Assembly: GCA_016081115.2 (NCBI GenBank)
Contig: CM071931.1
Coordinates: 30,728,317-30,792,316, forward strand
DNA: 64,000 nt
Direction: 5' to 3'
From: Rehmannia glutinosa
Lineage: Eukaryota; Streptophyta; Magnoliopsida; Lamiales; Orobanchaceae
Positions 20,664 through 30,149 of this stretch are shown here, one piece after another; positions within the stretch are counted from its first letter, which is position 1, and every line of letters starts with the position of its first letter. The position numbers and the translations under genes were made by a program. The notes beneath the pieces are model-generated. The model saw only the letters and a program-made list of their open reading frames with translations. It made no database searches and had not been told where the DNA came from.

Positions 20664-22662
20664 ATGGCTGCCACACATGATTTTGCTAAGCTTTCAGAGA
20701 AGATCCACTCAGTGCTTCAGTGGAATTCAAGGGGATGATCAAGCAAGGCGCTGATGAGGCCCTAGTGAAGAAGATTGCGGACAAGCTTGAGAAGTCCAGT
20801 CTGAAGGACTTTCTCTCTATGGAGTTCACCCACACTTACTTAGAGGAGGTTGTTGTTTTTTACATGAACGCCAAAGTTCATGACGATGAGATTCCGCCCA
20901 TCCGTCCACGGGGAAAGATATCAAAATCACTGCGAAGGACCTTGCTAACCATTGCTTTTTCTACCAGAAGGATTGAAGGACATAGCCAAGAAGGATGTGA
21001 ACTTGGCTGCAGCTTGGAAAGAGATCGCAAAACCCGAGTTTGCTGCGAAATCTGTCTATACAGCTAAGAAGGAGTTGATCAAAGATGACTACCACAAGCT
21101 GATGGACATTGTGTCCAAGTGTGTAGACATGAAGTTCGGAAGCTTCAACCAGCTATCACGGACTAAGCTGATGGTGATGGTTGCGATCATGCAGGATAAG
21201 AAAGTTAACTAGGCTGAGTTCGTCTTCAGTCGAATCTGTCAAAATGTAATCAACAAGTCCTTCAATGAGGATGGGACTTTTGCTTGCTCCCTTTCATGGA
21301 GATTAAGGGGATCACTCTGCACATCGGGAAGCCCTTCCATGCAAATAAGAAGATGTTTAAGGCAAACCTCTCCGACGCACAGAAGAAACCTCATGCCAGG
21401 AAAGCTGATATATCAGTGAGGGGGAATCAGCTGACCCTTCTAAAGATACAGCTGCGACCGCTCCAGCTCTCTCCCTTAAGCATGTTTCAAAGAAGAGAGT
21501 TGTGGCAACTAAACCTGCTCCTGCCCCAGCAGCCAAAACAAAGAAGACACCTGCCCTAGTATCCAAACCCCAAGCACCTGCCCCAGCAGTCGAATCACAT
21601 GCCCCTTCCCCCGCAATCGGGACTGAGGAGAAACCCCAAGTTCCTTCTCCAGTCATAAAGAAAAGGCGCATTGCCAAGTCTCGCAAGGCAGCTGTGTTGA
21701 AGGAAAAGAATATTGAAACACAGGCCTTCACTCTTGAAAAACATCAAAATATAGAGCCAGAGATTCCCCTGGTTCCTACAAAGCGAAGATGGTTATTTAA
21801 GAGGTCAGAGCTGGAAAAGCCAGGCGAGTCTGGCACTCAGCCTGAGAAGCCCGTGGAGACTGCTGATGCTCATGAAGACCAGTCTCAAGAGAAAGTTGTA
21901 GATCAGCAGAGTGTCAAAGACCCAGCTGCCCAGGAGACAGCTGTAGAGAAGGAAGGAGCTGAGACAATCAAGTCACATAAAGAAAAATTTGTCTCACCCC
22001 CTCAAACTGATGCACTTGAACCTGAGAAGGAGCAAGCTCCATTGGCTACAATTCCAGAGGATGGAGAAGATGATGACTATGTGATAATGTATTCTCCAAT
22101 CTATCCTAACATCCAATAGGGACTAAGGGAATGGAGGAGATGGAAGCTAGATTACTCCAGACAGCAATTCGCTCATTCGGAGTTCATTGATTAAGAGGAG
22201 GATCTTCTCAGCTTCCTTGGAAATGTCACTGTCCAATATGCCCTCAATGAGGATTTCTGCATGGATGCCCTCCATGCTATTAAAGATGATGAGAAGGAGA
22301 AAGCCCTGGAGAAAGCCAAAGATTTCGATAAATCGAAGATATGTATGCAAACTGGAACCCATGAACATCTCATGGAGTCAACTGATAGCAGCAACCTGGA
22401 GGAGATGGACCCAGCTGCGGTTGAAATGGCCGAGTTCCAACAGGCCGTTAAAGAATCCCGAGCCATGCATGAGCAACATCTTCAGGAAGGTCCAGGAGAG
22501 TCTTCTCATATCTCTCCTCGATCTGATCCCTTGGGAGTGGTGCAGGAGATTGCAACCGTTATTGTTGCAACCACTTCCCCAGTGCAATCTCAAGATGGCT
22601 TTTAGGGGAATGGAGATGAAGCTAGGGAAGGTGATGATGTGGGCACCCTAGCCAAGACTACC
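20664..22662 (+). pseudogene. extra ORF of copia family 1 (element B), N-terminal and middle part
   Basis: Starts at ATG 20664 (MAATHDFAKLSEKIHSVLQ). A frameshift follows near 20720, after which FKGMIKQGADEALVKKIADK and KSSLKDFLSMEFTHTYLEEV (to about 20850) are readable. Another frame has FLPEGLKDIAKKDVNLAAAW (from 20955) and YHKLMDIVSKCVDMKFGSFN. A long open frame at 21502-22119 is rich in Pro, Ala, Lys and Glu, without fixed motifs, and may be disordered. An acidic helical part ends near 22605 (EFQQAVKESRAMHEQHLQEG). The domain layout is: N-terminal block (residues about 1-200), Lys/Pro/Ala-rich linker (about 200-480), acidic helical region. The N-terminal block recalls plant transposon protein PF20167. 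The biochemical role is unknown. The gypsy insertion interrupts it at 22663. Confidence 0.68.
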
Positions 22663-23105
22663 CCCGATAAGGTGTTTTGACACCTGTCCCAATGGAGACT
22701 AAGGTGTCTCGGGAGTGAGTAACCCCACTATCGTTCACTCAGTTGGATGTTGTCGGCACCCAGGATTGTATGTGTTGCTGTAAGGATTATTTGGGTAATT
22801 TCTGGCTTAATTCCCAACATAATTGGCTTGTTCATCTTGCGGTATTGTGTGTGGGCATTCCTGATGATTATGCGATCCTCTTCAAGACTACGCCCGATAA
22901 GGTGTTCAGACACTGTCCCAATGGCGGACTACTGGCCGTGTCTCAAGAGTGATAACCCACTACCGTTCACTCGGTTGGATGTTGTAGATTGTATGTCTTC
23001 TTTGTAAGGATTATTTGGGTAATTTCTGGCTTGATTCCCAACGTAATTGGCCTGTTCAGCTTGCGGTATTGTGTGTGGGCATTCCTGATGATTATGCGAT
23101 CCTCT
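22655..23105. repeat. 230-base tandem duplication at the copia/gypsy junction
   Basis: Two adjacent copies, about 22655-22883 and 22884-23105, both start AAGACTAC(C/G)CCCGATAAGG and end GATTATGCGATCCTCT. The second copy differs by a few substitutions and small indels. The first eight bases of each copy (AAGACTAC) match the copia extra ORF, so the duplicated segment includes the junction itself. The ends share CAAG (GCCAAGACTAC and TGCAAGTTTC), which fits a duplication by microhomology. Confidence 0.75.
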
Positions 23106-23989
23106 GCAAGTTTCATAAGATAAAACGTGCGGTGGTGGTGGTTTAGGCGCCACTAGATCGTCGATATTTTGAGTCAAAGCTTCAACCTGTGCAGCTAATG
23201 TAACCACTGCATCTGCTTTATAAACACCCATTGTTCTGTTAGGTTTACCTCGTACGGATTGCCATTGATAGCCATTCCTGGCCATTCCCTCTATCAGGTC
23301 TTGGGCGGCTTTTGGTGTTTTATTGTTCAATGTTCCCCCGGCTGCCGCATCAATCATTTGCCTCATTGACGAGAGTAGCCCATTGTAAAACGTTTGGACT
23401 TGCATCCAAATAGGGAGGCCATGATGTGGGCATTTCCGCAATAGTTCTTGGAATCTCTCCCAAATGTCATACAAGGTCTCATCATCTTCTTGAGTGAATG
23501 AAGAGATTTCATTCCTCAATCGTGCAGTTTTGGCCGGTGGAAAATACTTCAAAATGAATTTTTCGGCCATGATGCTCCATGTTGTGATTGTTCTCTTTGG
23601 TAAAGTATTTAGCCATTGTTTAGCCCGTCCCCGAAGAATAAATGGGAATAGGTGCAAACGGATGGCATCATCATAGACTCCATTTATTTTGAAGGTATCG
23701 CAAATTTCCTTGAAATTTGCGATATGGTTATTTGGATCTTCGTCAGGTAGGCCATCGAACTGAACTAATTGTTGCACCATTTGAATGAAATTTGGTTTGA
23801 TCTCAAAACTATTGGCTGCAACGGTAGGCCGTACGATGGTTTAGCATAGTTGTACATGGTTCTTTGTTGTTCGTCTGCCATGGCGAAATCTTTGCTTTCA
23901 TTAATATCTTCTTCGTGGTCCGTATTAGTACTTTCCTCTGTGTTGCTACCGGTGGTATCACGCTTCCAAATTCGACGTCGAGTAGGCAT
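22929..23989 (-). pseudogene. Ty3/gypsy Gag (Athila-like)
   Basis: The likely start MPTRRRIWKRDTTGSNTEES is at 23989 on the minus strand. A frameshift near 23840 separates it from the main open stretch, 23780-22929 (283 codons). That contains the Retrotrans_gag core, with EDPNNHIANFKEICDTFKIN, AIRLHLFPFILRGRAKQWLN, LPKRTITTWSIMAEKFILKY, ETLYDIWERFQELLRKCPHH and GTLNNKTPKAAQDLIEGMAR. A knuckle-like CRGSHNHQEC follows near 23110, then CPHTIPQAEQANYVGNQARN. The capsid part is nearly complete. The C-terminus runs into the 230-base duplication, so the natural end is lost. It forms virus-like particles in active elements. No protease or pol follows. Confidence 0.85.
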
Positions 23990-24116
23990 GCACTGCGGTA
24001 AATAAAATGGATAAGTGTAATCCAAGACTTACAAGGATAGATAAAAAGAGAGATGGTAAAAAAATAAAATAAAAATAATTAAATTAACAAAAATAGAGCG
24101 TTCTTAATATTACAAT

Positions 24117-24133
24117 CCCCGACAACGGCGCCA
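24117..24133 (-). other. gypsy primer binding site
   Basis: Minus strand TGGCGCCGTTGTCGGGG, six bases from the LTR end. It is the TGGCGCCGTTGCCGGGG-type site used by plant Athila-like elements (Asp tRNA primer, as known for that group), with one C-to-T change. Confidence 0.87.
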
Positions 24134-24139
24134 AAAACT

Positions 24140-25857
24140 TGATGGCTCAAAAGCTACTATAGAAAACCTTAGGCAAGTGCACCTATCATTTTATAGTATA
24201 GATTATTGAGTACCGAGTGTCATTCCCATGAGGATTGTAAGTACTAATAATTACCGTCTTTTGTTATCTAATCTAACAATTTTCAGAGTTTTGTTGGTTT
24301 AAAAATGAAAACTAAAGAATTTAAAATAATTGCAACTTACAATAGATCAAATAAAAGTAGATTGTAGAATTAAGAAATCAAGAGCTAGAAATATGTTTGA
24401 ATGTAAATCCCTCTAGAATGTTTTTGTGATTTAACAAGATAAAGATACAACCAAAAACCCTTAAGCAAAAACCAACCTCTTTTAGTAAAATATCATGTTT
24501 CATGGACCGTAGAAATTTCCGATTTAAGTTAAACCCTATATCGAGCGCAATAACTTCTAACCTCAAGTTGATTAACTGAGATCTCTTTCTAACTAAAACC
24601 CCCAAGACAAAGACATTATAACGATTTGTGAATTCCCATATTAGGTTTGACCCTAATCCAGAAGATTTATGTCGTCCTATATCTAGGATTGCATGCAACT
24701 CTTTTCACTTATATAGGTTCTATTTCGCCATGAATCTCTCGATTTCCCAGATGAAAAATAAACTTCAAATCAATATCGCGTATATATCAATTCAAATGAA
24801 TAAAGCATAATATAAGTGAATCACACAAAACATGAAGATTTTATTAAAAACATACAAACCTTAATCACAAATTCATTCTAGAGTTCATTACATTAAAACA
24901 CTAGAAATTTAGCTACACATGGCTTTGACAAAATAGTATACTACATAAGAAGATTTGAATAAAATGACCATGGTGTACTTAGCTCTTATTCAAGACCAAT
25001 TCAAGACTTCCTCCTTTGATTGATGATGTTGAGCTCCAAGCCTCTCCTCTAATGCTTTTCAACTTCCAACTCTACCTCTCTTTTATCCTCTCAATGTATT
25101 TTGCTTTGAAATTTAGAGTGAATGAATCAATGAATTATGAATGGAATTGGAATTGAAGGAATCCTCCAACCCAAACTCTTGGCTTTTATAGACATTGTTG
25201 TTGTGAAAGAACACATTAACAATGTCATCTTTTGACAAATAATTGCTCCACTTCCAAAGTTCGGTTGTTGAATCCTTGTTTTCATATGATAATTGAGGGA
25301 ATAATGGGACTTAATGCAGCAAAATGAGATGTAAAAGTTGTACAAAAGTTGTCCAAAAGCAAAAAGGAAAAGTCCCCATAATTTCCGCCAAAAGAAAGAA
25401 TTGAGCTGGAGAAAAAGCACGGTCAGGCCGTGTTCGTCAACAGCCCGTGTTTTTTATGTCAATTAGCAGATTGTGATTTTAAACACGGTTTGGGCGTGTT
25501 TTCCTTATCGTAATGCTGAACACGGTCGTGCTTTGAGTCGTGCTTTCAAAGCACGGCCAGGGTGTGTTTTTCTACTTTTCTTGTTTTTCTTCTCTTTGAA
25601 GCATGGCCATGTTTCCCAACACACTAGGGGTGTGTTTTGCACAAGATTGATTCTTCTTGACTTCTTTTTTATCAGTGTTAGACTTCATTTTGTTCGTATT
25701 TTCATATGAAATCCATATAAATTTGTTTCAAGTCTTTACCTTCATCATTTAAAACAAGTCGATGTGATTTTTCTTGAATTTATTGATTATTAAGCTAAAA
25801 AGTTAAAGAAATTATCGAAAAAGAGTTATAAAAACGTGAACAAAAATGCACTTATCA
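24140..25857 (-). repeat. 5' LTR of the gypsy insertion
   Basis: On the minus strand it begins TGATAAGTGCATTTTTG (25857) and ends GAGCCATCA (24140), 1718 bases with TGAT...ATCA ends. It contains several imperfect palindromes of the CACGG...CCGTG type between 25414 and 25640. No second copy is present in the window. Confidence 0.85.
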
Positions 25858-26920
25858 CTACGTTATATGCCGATGACACTGGCTCAGCTGAGGCACAGAG
25901 AGCTGATTAATTGCAACAAGCGAAAGAAAAGGCCCCTAATGTGGACCTCCGGGGATCCCTCTTGTTCGAGATGATATGTTAGAAAACATCTTCCCTTTCA
26001 CTATTGAATTGCTAGACATGGATGCCGAATCTACCCGCGAACAGGAAAAATACATTGTGCAAGAAGAGCCCATCATTCCAAATAATACGATTGTGCCATG
26101 GGATTTGATTTCGATGCGGTGTGGCGGAAGAAGAGTTGGCTTCTACTGTAGGAGTTTAAGTAATGCTTTCAAGAAGATATGTGATGAAATTGAGAAGATG
26201 GAACGCCACCAAGCATCGTTAGATCTTCGTTTTGACAACCTTGATGCAACTATCACCGCAGATATTCGAGGAGTTGTCTTACGCATCAGGGAATGAGCTA
26301 CACAGCAGACCGCAATGCGTTCAGAGCAGGTCCGTTACTTCAAAGCTTTGTTTGCGAGTTGTTGGTTTGGAGTGCGGATAATGCCAAATTTCCCCAGAGA
26401 GGAAGGAATTCATGGTCGAGGTGAAGAATCCCACAAGTCGGACATGGATTTGCTCCAGTGCAACATGAAAGTGAAATTGCGGGATGGAAAGAGCATGAAC
26501 CAGAAGTTGATCTTCTTATGGCGAGAAATGAAGTTGCTAGCGGTTGAGTAAAGGCTACATCCAATGGACTTCGGTCGAGTTCGCATGACCTACTCCAAAG
26601 GGAAGATATCAAGCGAAAGGAAAATTCAACAAACATCCAACTGGACTTCATTCCCCCTTGAAGTGGCTTATTTCTGGCACGACCCTTTCTTTTGGTGATG
26701 ATGCCAAAAAGAGGGAAGATGAGGCCTTAAAGGGCTGAAAGGAAAAGTCAAGGTAGTAATGGAAAAAGAGGCAAAGAGAATGGGAGTATCTCGCAAAGGG
26801 GAAGGAATTTTGAAGAACCCCCTTTGAAACTTATGTTTCTTTGAAACCCCGTCAAGACAAAGACACTCCAGAGGAAGGAGCTGAGTCGGAAAAAGCGGTG
26901 GGAGAAGTCATAGCTTCTAT
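25858..26920 (+). pseudogene. extra ORF of copia family 1 (element B), C-terminal part
   Basis: Continues the interrupted ORF directly: TLYADDTGSAEAQRAD, a stop, then LENIFPFTIELLDMDAESTR (25978 onward), REQEKYIVQEEPIIPNNTIV and KKICDEIEKMERHQASLDLR (to about 26230). A stop separates DIRGVVLRIRE (26260-26296) from VRYFKALFASCWFGV. A later segment reads SLKPRQDKDTPEEGAESEKA, then VGEVIASILSKLLRKK near 26840-26960. Heptad-like Leu/Ile spacing around residues ICDEIEKMERHQASLDLRFD suggests a coiled coil. No transmembrane stretch or signal peptide was seen, which argues against a viral-type envelope protein. It is broken by several stops. Confidence 0.65.
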
Positions 26921-26985
26921 TCTCAGCAAATTACTAAGAAAGAAATGTATGCTTAAAATTTTCTAGTCTAAGTTTTGGCATCATC

Positions 26986-26999
26986 AAAAAGTGGGAAAT
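26986..26999 (+). other. polypurine tract of element B
   Basis: AAAAAGTGGGAAAT directly before the 3' LTR start TGTTAGAAC. It matches the tract of the nested copy at 13703-13716. Confidence 0.88.
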
Positions 27000-28582
27000 T
27001 GTTAGAACATTTATTTGTTAGATTTTGATGATACCATGTAAAACTTAGACTAGAAAGTTGGCAACCTATTTTCCTTGTAATTCTATGTTGTAATAATAGA
27101 TATGACTGAAAGAGCCGAGTGAAGTCACTAAGTCAAGAATGCAAGAAATCAATGTTATGCAGACTAGAGTGAGGAATCTATTGTATGTAAGCTAAATTAC
27201 AAGGACTAGATTTTGAAGAGTAAAACTTAGACTGGAACAATTGTGTGAAGATTGAGGAAGTATCAGTCAAGTCAATAAAGGAGCCAAGACAGGAAATGTC
27301 CTATTACAAGGACAGGTTGAAGTGACAAGAGAGTGATTGGAGGAAGACTCAAGTCACAAGGGGGTAAAGCAAAGAAATCAAGTCAAGACAACTGACATTG
27401 ATCCATTGGAAGAAAGTCAAGAATATTAGTCAGTATAATTATAAGTCCAAGCTGCCAGGTCTTAAAGTGTTTGGCCTAGAAACATGCAAAAATAATAAGC
27501 CAATGGGAAACACTTTGAAGCTTTGTCGGTTAGACTCGTAAAGCTACAGAGCCATTTAATACAAGGAAGGATCAACATCTCAAGTGTTGTTGCGGTATCA
27601 AGAAAAGACAAGCCAACGAACAAGAAGTGTCATTTGAAAATAACCTATCTCTTTAACGGGCAAATTTTCAAATGAGCACTATAGAAGGCTAAGGAATCAA
27701 TTGAGAAAAATAAACCTTGAAAAACCTGAACCTAGCATGAAAGAATCAAGCAATTATAAAGCAAGTATAACCTGCAAATTCTCAAGCTTATCCAGAAAAT
27801 TCCTCAAGCCTAAAATTCGAAGGAACTCGATCCAACACAGGTTGTGAAGGAAAGATAACTTCAACCAGTGGAAGAGGAAACATTTGAAGAACGAAAAAGG
27901 GGTCTACTCTCCAAGTTGAAGGAGTTGTAGAAAGGTTCAAGGTCGAACTAGGAGATTCAAGTTTGTTGGAGGGTTGTGTGAACAAATCCAAAGACTTGAA
28001 GGGGAGCTAAAGTAGCAAGGCAGATGTCTTGTGAAGAAGCTGAGTCGCGGGAGAAGCCAGTTGTGTGATCAAGGCTGTCTCTAGACTGAACTACTTTGTA
28101 ACTTGATCTGTTACCTAGTGGATTCCTCCAGGAGTTGGAGAATAGTGGATTAGATAAATTACCCCATCCTCGAACCACTATAAAAATTATTTGTGTCATT
28201 TTACTTTCAGTGTTTATTTTCTTGCTTATATTCTTATATCTGTTGTTAAGTTAATCTGCTATCCAACTGATAATAACAAGTGCTAAAACAAGTGTTAAAA
28301 AATGAGCTTTAATCAAACAAAAGGGTGTTAAGTCTTCCGCTGTTAAAAACCAAATCAACTAAAGTTAAGTGTTAGCTGACGCAGCCAAGTTATACGATCA
28401 ACAACTCAGTCGAGAATGTTGAGTGGGTAACTTAGCTGAAGATAGTCAACCTAGCTGTCCCCGAGGACACGGTGATTTGAAGTCAACTCTGTTAAAATTC
28501 TTAAAAAGACTAAAAGTTAAAATTTGGAAAGATTTATTCAACCGCCCTTCTAAACCTTACACCACACCCCTTGAGACCTACA
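27000..28582 (+). repeat. 3' LTR of element B
   Basis: 1583 bases, from TGTTAGAACATTTATTTG to CCTTGAGACCTACA. It is collinear with the 5' LTR. Differences include TATAGAA at the TATA position (about 27680), a changed end (TTGAGACC instead of TTGGGACC) and many small indels. The following bases (AGTTG) do not repeat those before the 5' LTR (CGATG). Confidence 0.92.
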
Positions 28583-29290
28583 AGTTGCTTTTGGGCTGTA
28601 GCTACAATACACATTTCATTTATTAATCCAAAGGCAAAAATGGTGCGAGTCGATAGCTAAAATTAGCTTGCATATTTGCTTTGGAAAGAAACTATCCCCA
28701 TTACTATCCCTAACTAAAAAAGTATCATCCGAGATGAAATTCAAAATGTCTTTGATGCCAAATAAATGATCGACATTACTATAACTAGAATTGTGACTGA
28801 ACTAAGAGCCTATTCATGTGCAACTGATGAGGCGAAACTTGTCGAGATAGATGACATCACTATTTTCCCATTTTCCTCACCGGGAGGGCAATCTTCTCTT
28901 ATGTCCTTCACCTCCCGCCCGGTCCAAAAATAGAGAGAACCAAACCCCTTTCTGATCCATTCATTTTTGCAAGTATGGAGGATCCAGAGCTAAGACCCCT
29001 CCCATTCAAGGCCGGGTGGCCTCGCCCCACAAGCACCCAACCTTCTTTTTGCTCTTCCTTCGATTTGCCTCCATGAACGAGCCACATAGGAGCCCTAATC
29101 ATATTCCAAAGGCGGTCAATCACCATAAGTTAGGTATTTTCTACATTCCCATTATAAGTTTTCTTTCCATGAAAGCCCTGGGGTTTTTGGTAGTTTTGTT
29201 TATTCTTCATAGAATATTTTCTATTTGTAATTTGATAGTTGACTCTTTTGAATTCATTTTCATCAGTGTTACCAGTATTTGAGTTAAATT
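28583..29290. other. unassigned sequence right of element B
   Basis: Moderately GC-rich, with a short plus-strand readable stretch (RDEIQNVFDAK, MIDITITRIVTELRAYSCAT near 28725-28820) and a minus-strand frame at 29126-28908. Neither was recognised. The style resembles the organelle-like block left of the element, so this may be its continuation, but nothing in the sequence proves it. Confidence 0.3.
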
Positions 29291-29559
29291 GGGTTTTTAA
29301 GACTTTATATTCGAGTTATTTAGTTTCTTGTATTTGTCAATCCTAGATTAGATTTATTATTGTTGTTTCGAGTTATTTGAGTGGCCAAATTCATGTTAGA
29401 GGCCAAGTATATTGATTATAGAGTCAGGTTAGTTAATCATGTGTCAAAAATAAGCATTGACGATCTAACAATAGAGGATTGCTTTCAAAAATGTCCAAAC
29501 GTGTTAGGAATTTTCAGCACTAGCAGGCTTCAGTATTTGGGCCATAACATTCTCTAAAA
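29291..29559. other. AT-rich intergenic sequence, nothing recognised
   Basis: No repeat, RNA or coding signal could be supported in this stretch. Confidence 0.4.
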
Positions 29560-30118
29560 AATTGATATTGGGCTTATTCAAGTTTCTATTGAAAGGTGAG
29601 AAATAGAGCTACAACTTTGATGAGACACCATGAGAAAATTAGCACGTTTGGATATCGAACATGCAGCGCAGGAAAGGGAAGATCCTTTCACTTGGAAAAT
29701 TAGGGCGAACGGCCATCTGGTGGCCATTCAACGTTGAGAGCAAAGCGTGGCCAATGAATGGAAAGAGATCTATGTTTACGTAACGATCGATCGATGATCG
29801 TTCGAAAGTCGATTCTTCGGCGTATTTTGCAACGTGTTTTATTATTTCTTTCCTTTTGAGATTGAATGTCCACCATTTTTAGGACTTCTTTTCCTCTTCT
29901 AGTTTCTTTAAGGTTTGTTTTGAGTCGCCTATAAAAGGCAAATACCTTTGTTATTTTGTAAAACTTTGATATTGAATATTGATTTGAGAATTTTCTCTCC
30001 AAAGCCTTTGGGTGTTCAAGTCCTCTTGTAGAGGAAAAATTATCGGCTTATCAAGCAAACTTCCGCATTTATTTGTAGCATCTTCACGTACCGAGGTTCC
30101 TGCTTAAACTGTAACAGA
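29560..30118 (+). repeat. LTR-like promoter fragment of an unidentified element
   Basis: Layout resembles a retrotransposon LTR: an A-rich leader, a TATA box (TATAAAAG, 29930-29937) preceded by GTCGCC, then about 130 bases with a CTTTGGGTGTTCAAGTCC block. No ends, primer site or second copy were found. It is cut by the antisense LTR that follows. Confidence 0.4.
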
Positions 30119-30149
30119 ACACGTGATTGTGGTGTTATTAGAGTAACTC

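Larger units (their letters stand above)
22663..25857 (-). mobile_element. Ty3/gypsy (Athila-like) one-LTR insertion
   Basis: Antisense piece with one complete LTR (24140-25857), a primer site (24117-24133) and the Gag region (23989-22929). The 3' half with pol and the second LTR is absent. Copia extra-ORF codons read ...GCCAAGACTAC at the left edge and CTACGTTATATGCC at the right edge, so CTAC is duplicated at the two ends and the host sequence AAGACTACGTTATATGCC can be inferred. This resembles a target-site duplication even though one end is truncated. The primer site and Gag type place it in the Athila/Tat side of plant gypsy elements. Confidence 0.83.
10928..28582 (+). mobile_element. composite Ty1/copia element, family 1 (element B)
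   Basis: An LTR retrotransposon in sense orientation: 5' LTR 10928-12496, primer site 12499, gag from 12626, protease near 17073, integrase 17340-18260, RT 18480-19563, RNase H to 20104, a 560-base spacer, an extra ORF from 20664, polypurine tract 26986-26999 and 3' LTR 27000-28582. The integrase-before-RT order and YVDD box place it in copia. Two antisense insertions enlarge it: a family-1 fragment in gag (about 12991-15059) and a gypsy piece in the extra ORF (22663-25857). The five bases outside the LTRs (CGATG and AGTTG) do not match, so no target-site duplication is seen. Stops and frameshifts in every domain make it non-autonomous today. An ORF downstream of pol recalls Sireviruses, but no envelope features were seen. 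Confidence 0.9.

Noticed and set aside
21357..21731. 124-codon minus-strand frame rich in Gly/Ala
   Set aside because: It is the complement of the Pro/Ala/Lys-rich linker of the extra ORF. Its composition is explained by that.
22187..22651. 154-codon plus-strand frame next to the extra ORF
   Set aside because: It is in a different frame from the conserved DEEDLLSFLGNV...AMHEQHLQ segment, which has homologues at 5690-7398.
20664..26920. envelope-like protein of a Sirevirus-type element
   Set aside because: Position after pol fits, but no signal peptide, membrane segment or cleavage site pattern was seen. The protein is Lys/Glu/Pro-rich and helical.
10928..28582. an active autonomous copia element
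   Set aside because: Stops and frameshifts in gag, protease, integrase and RT, an integrase Glu-to-Lys change and two insertions make it inactive.
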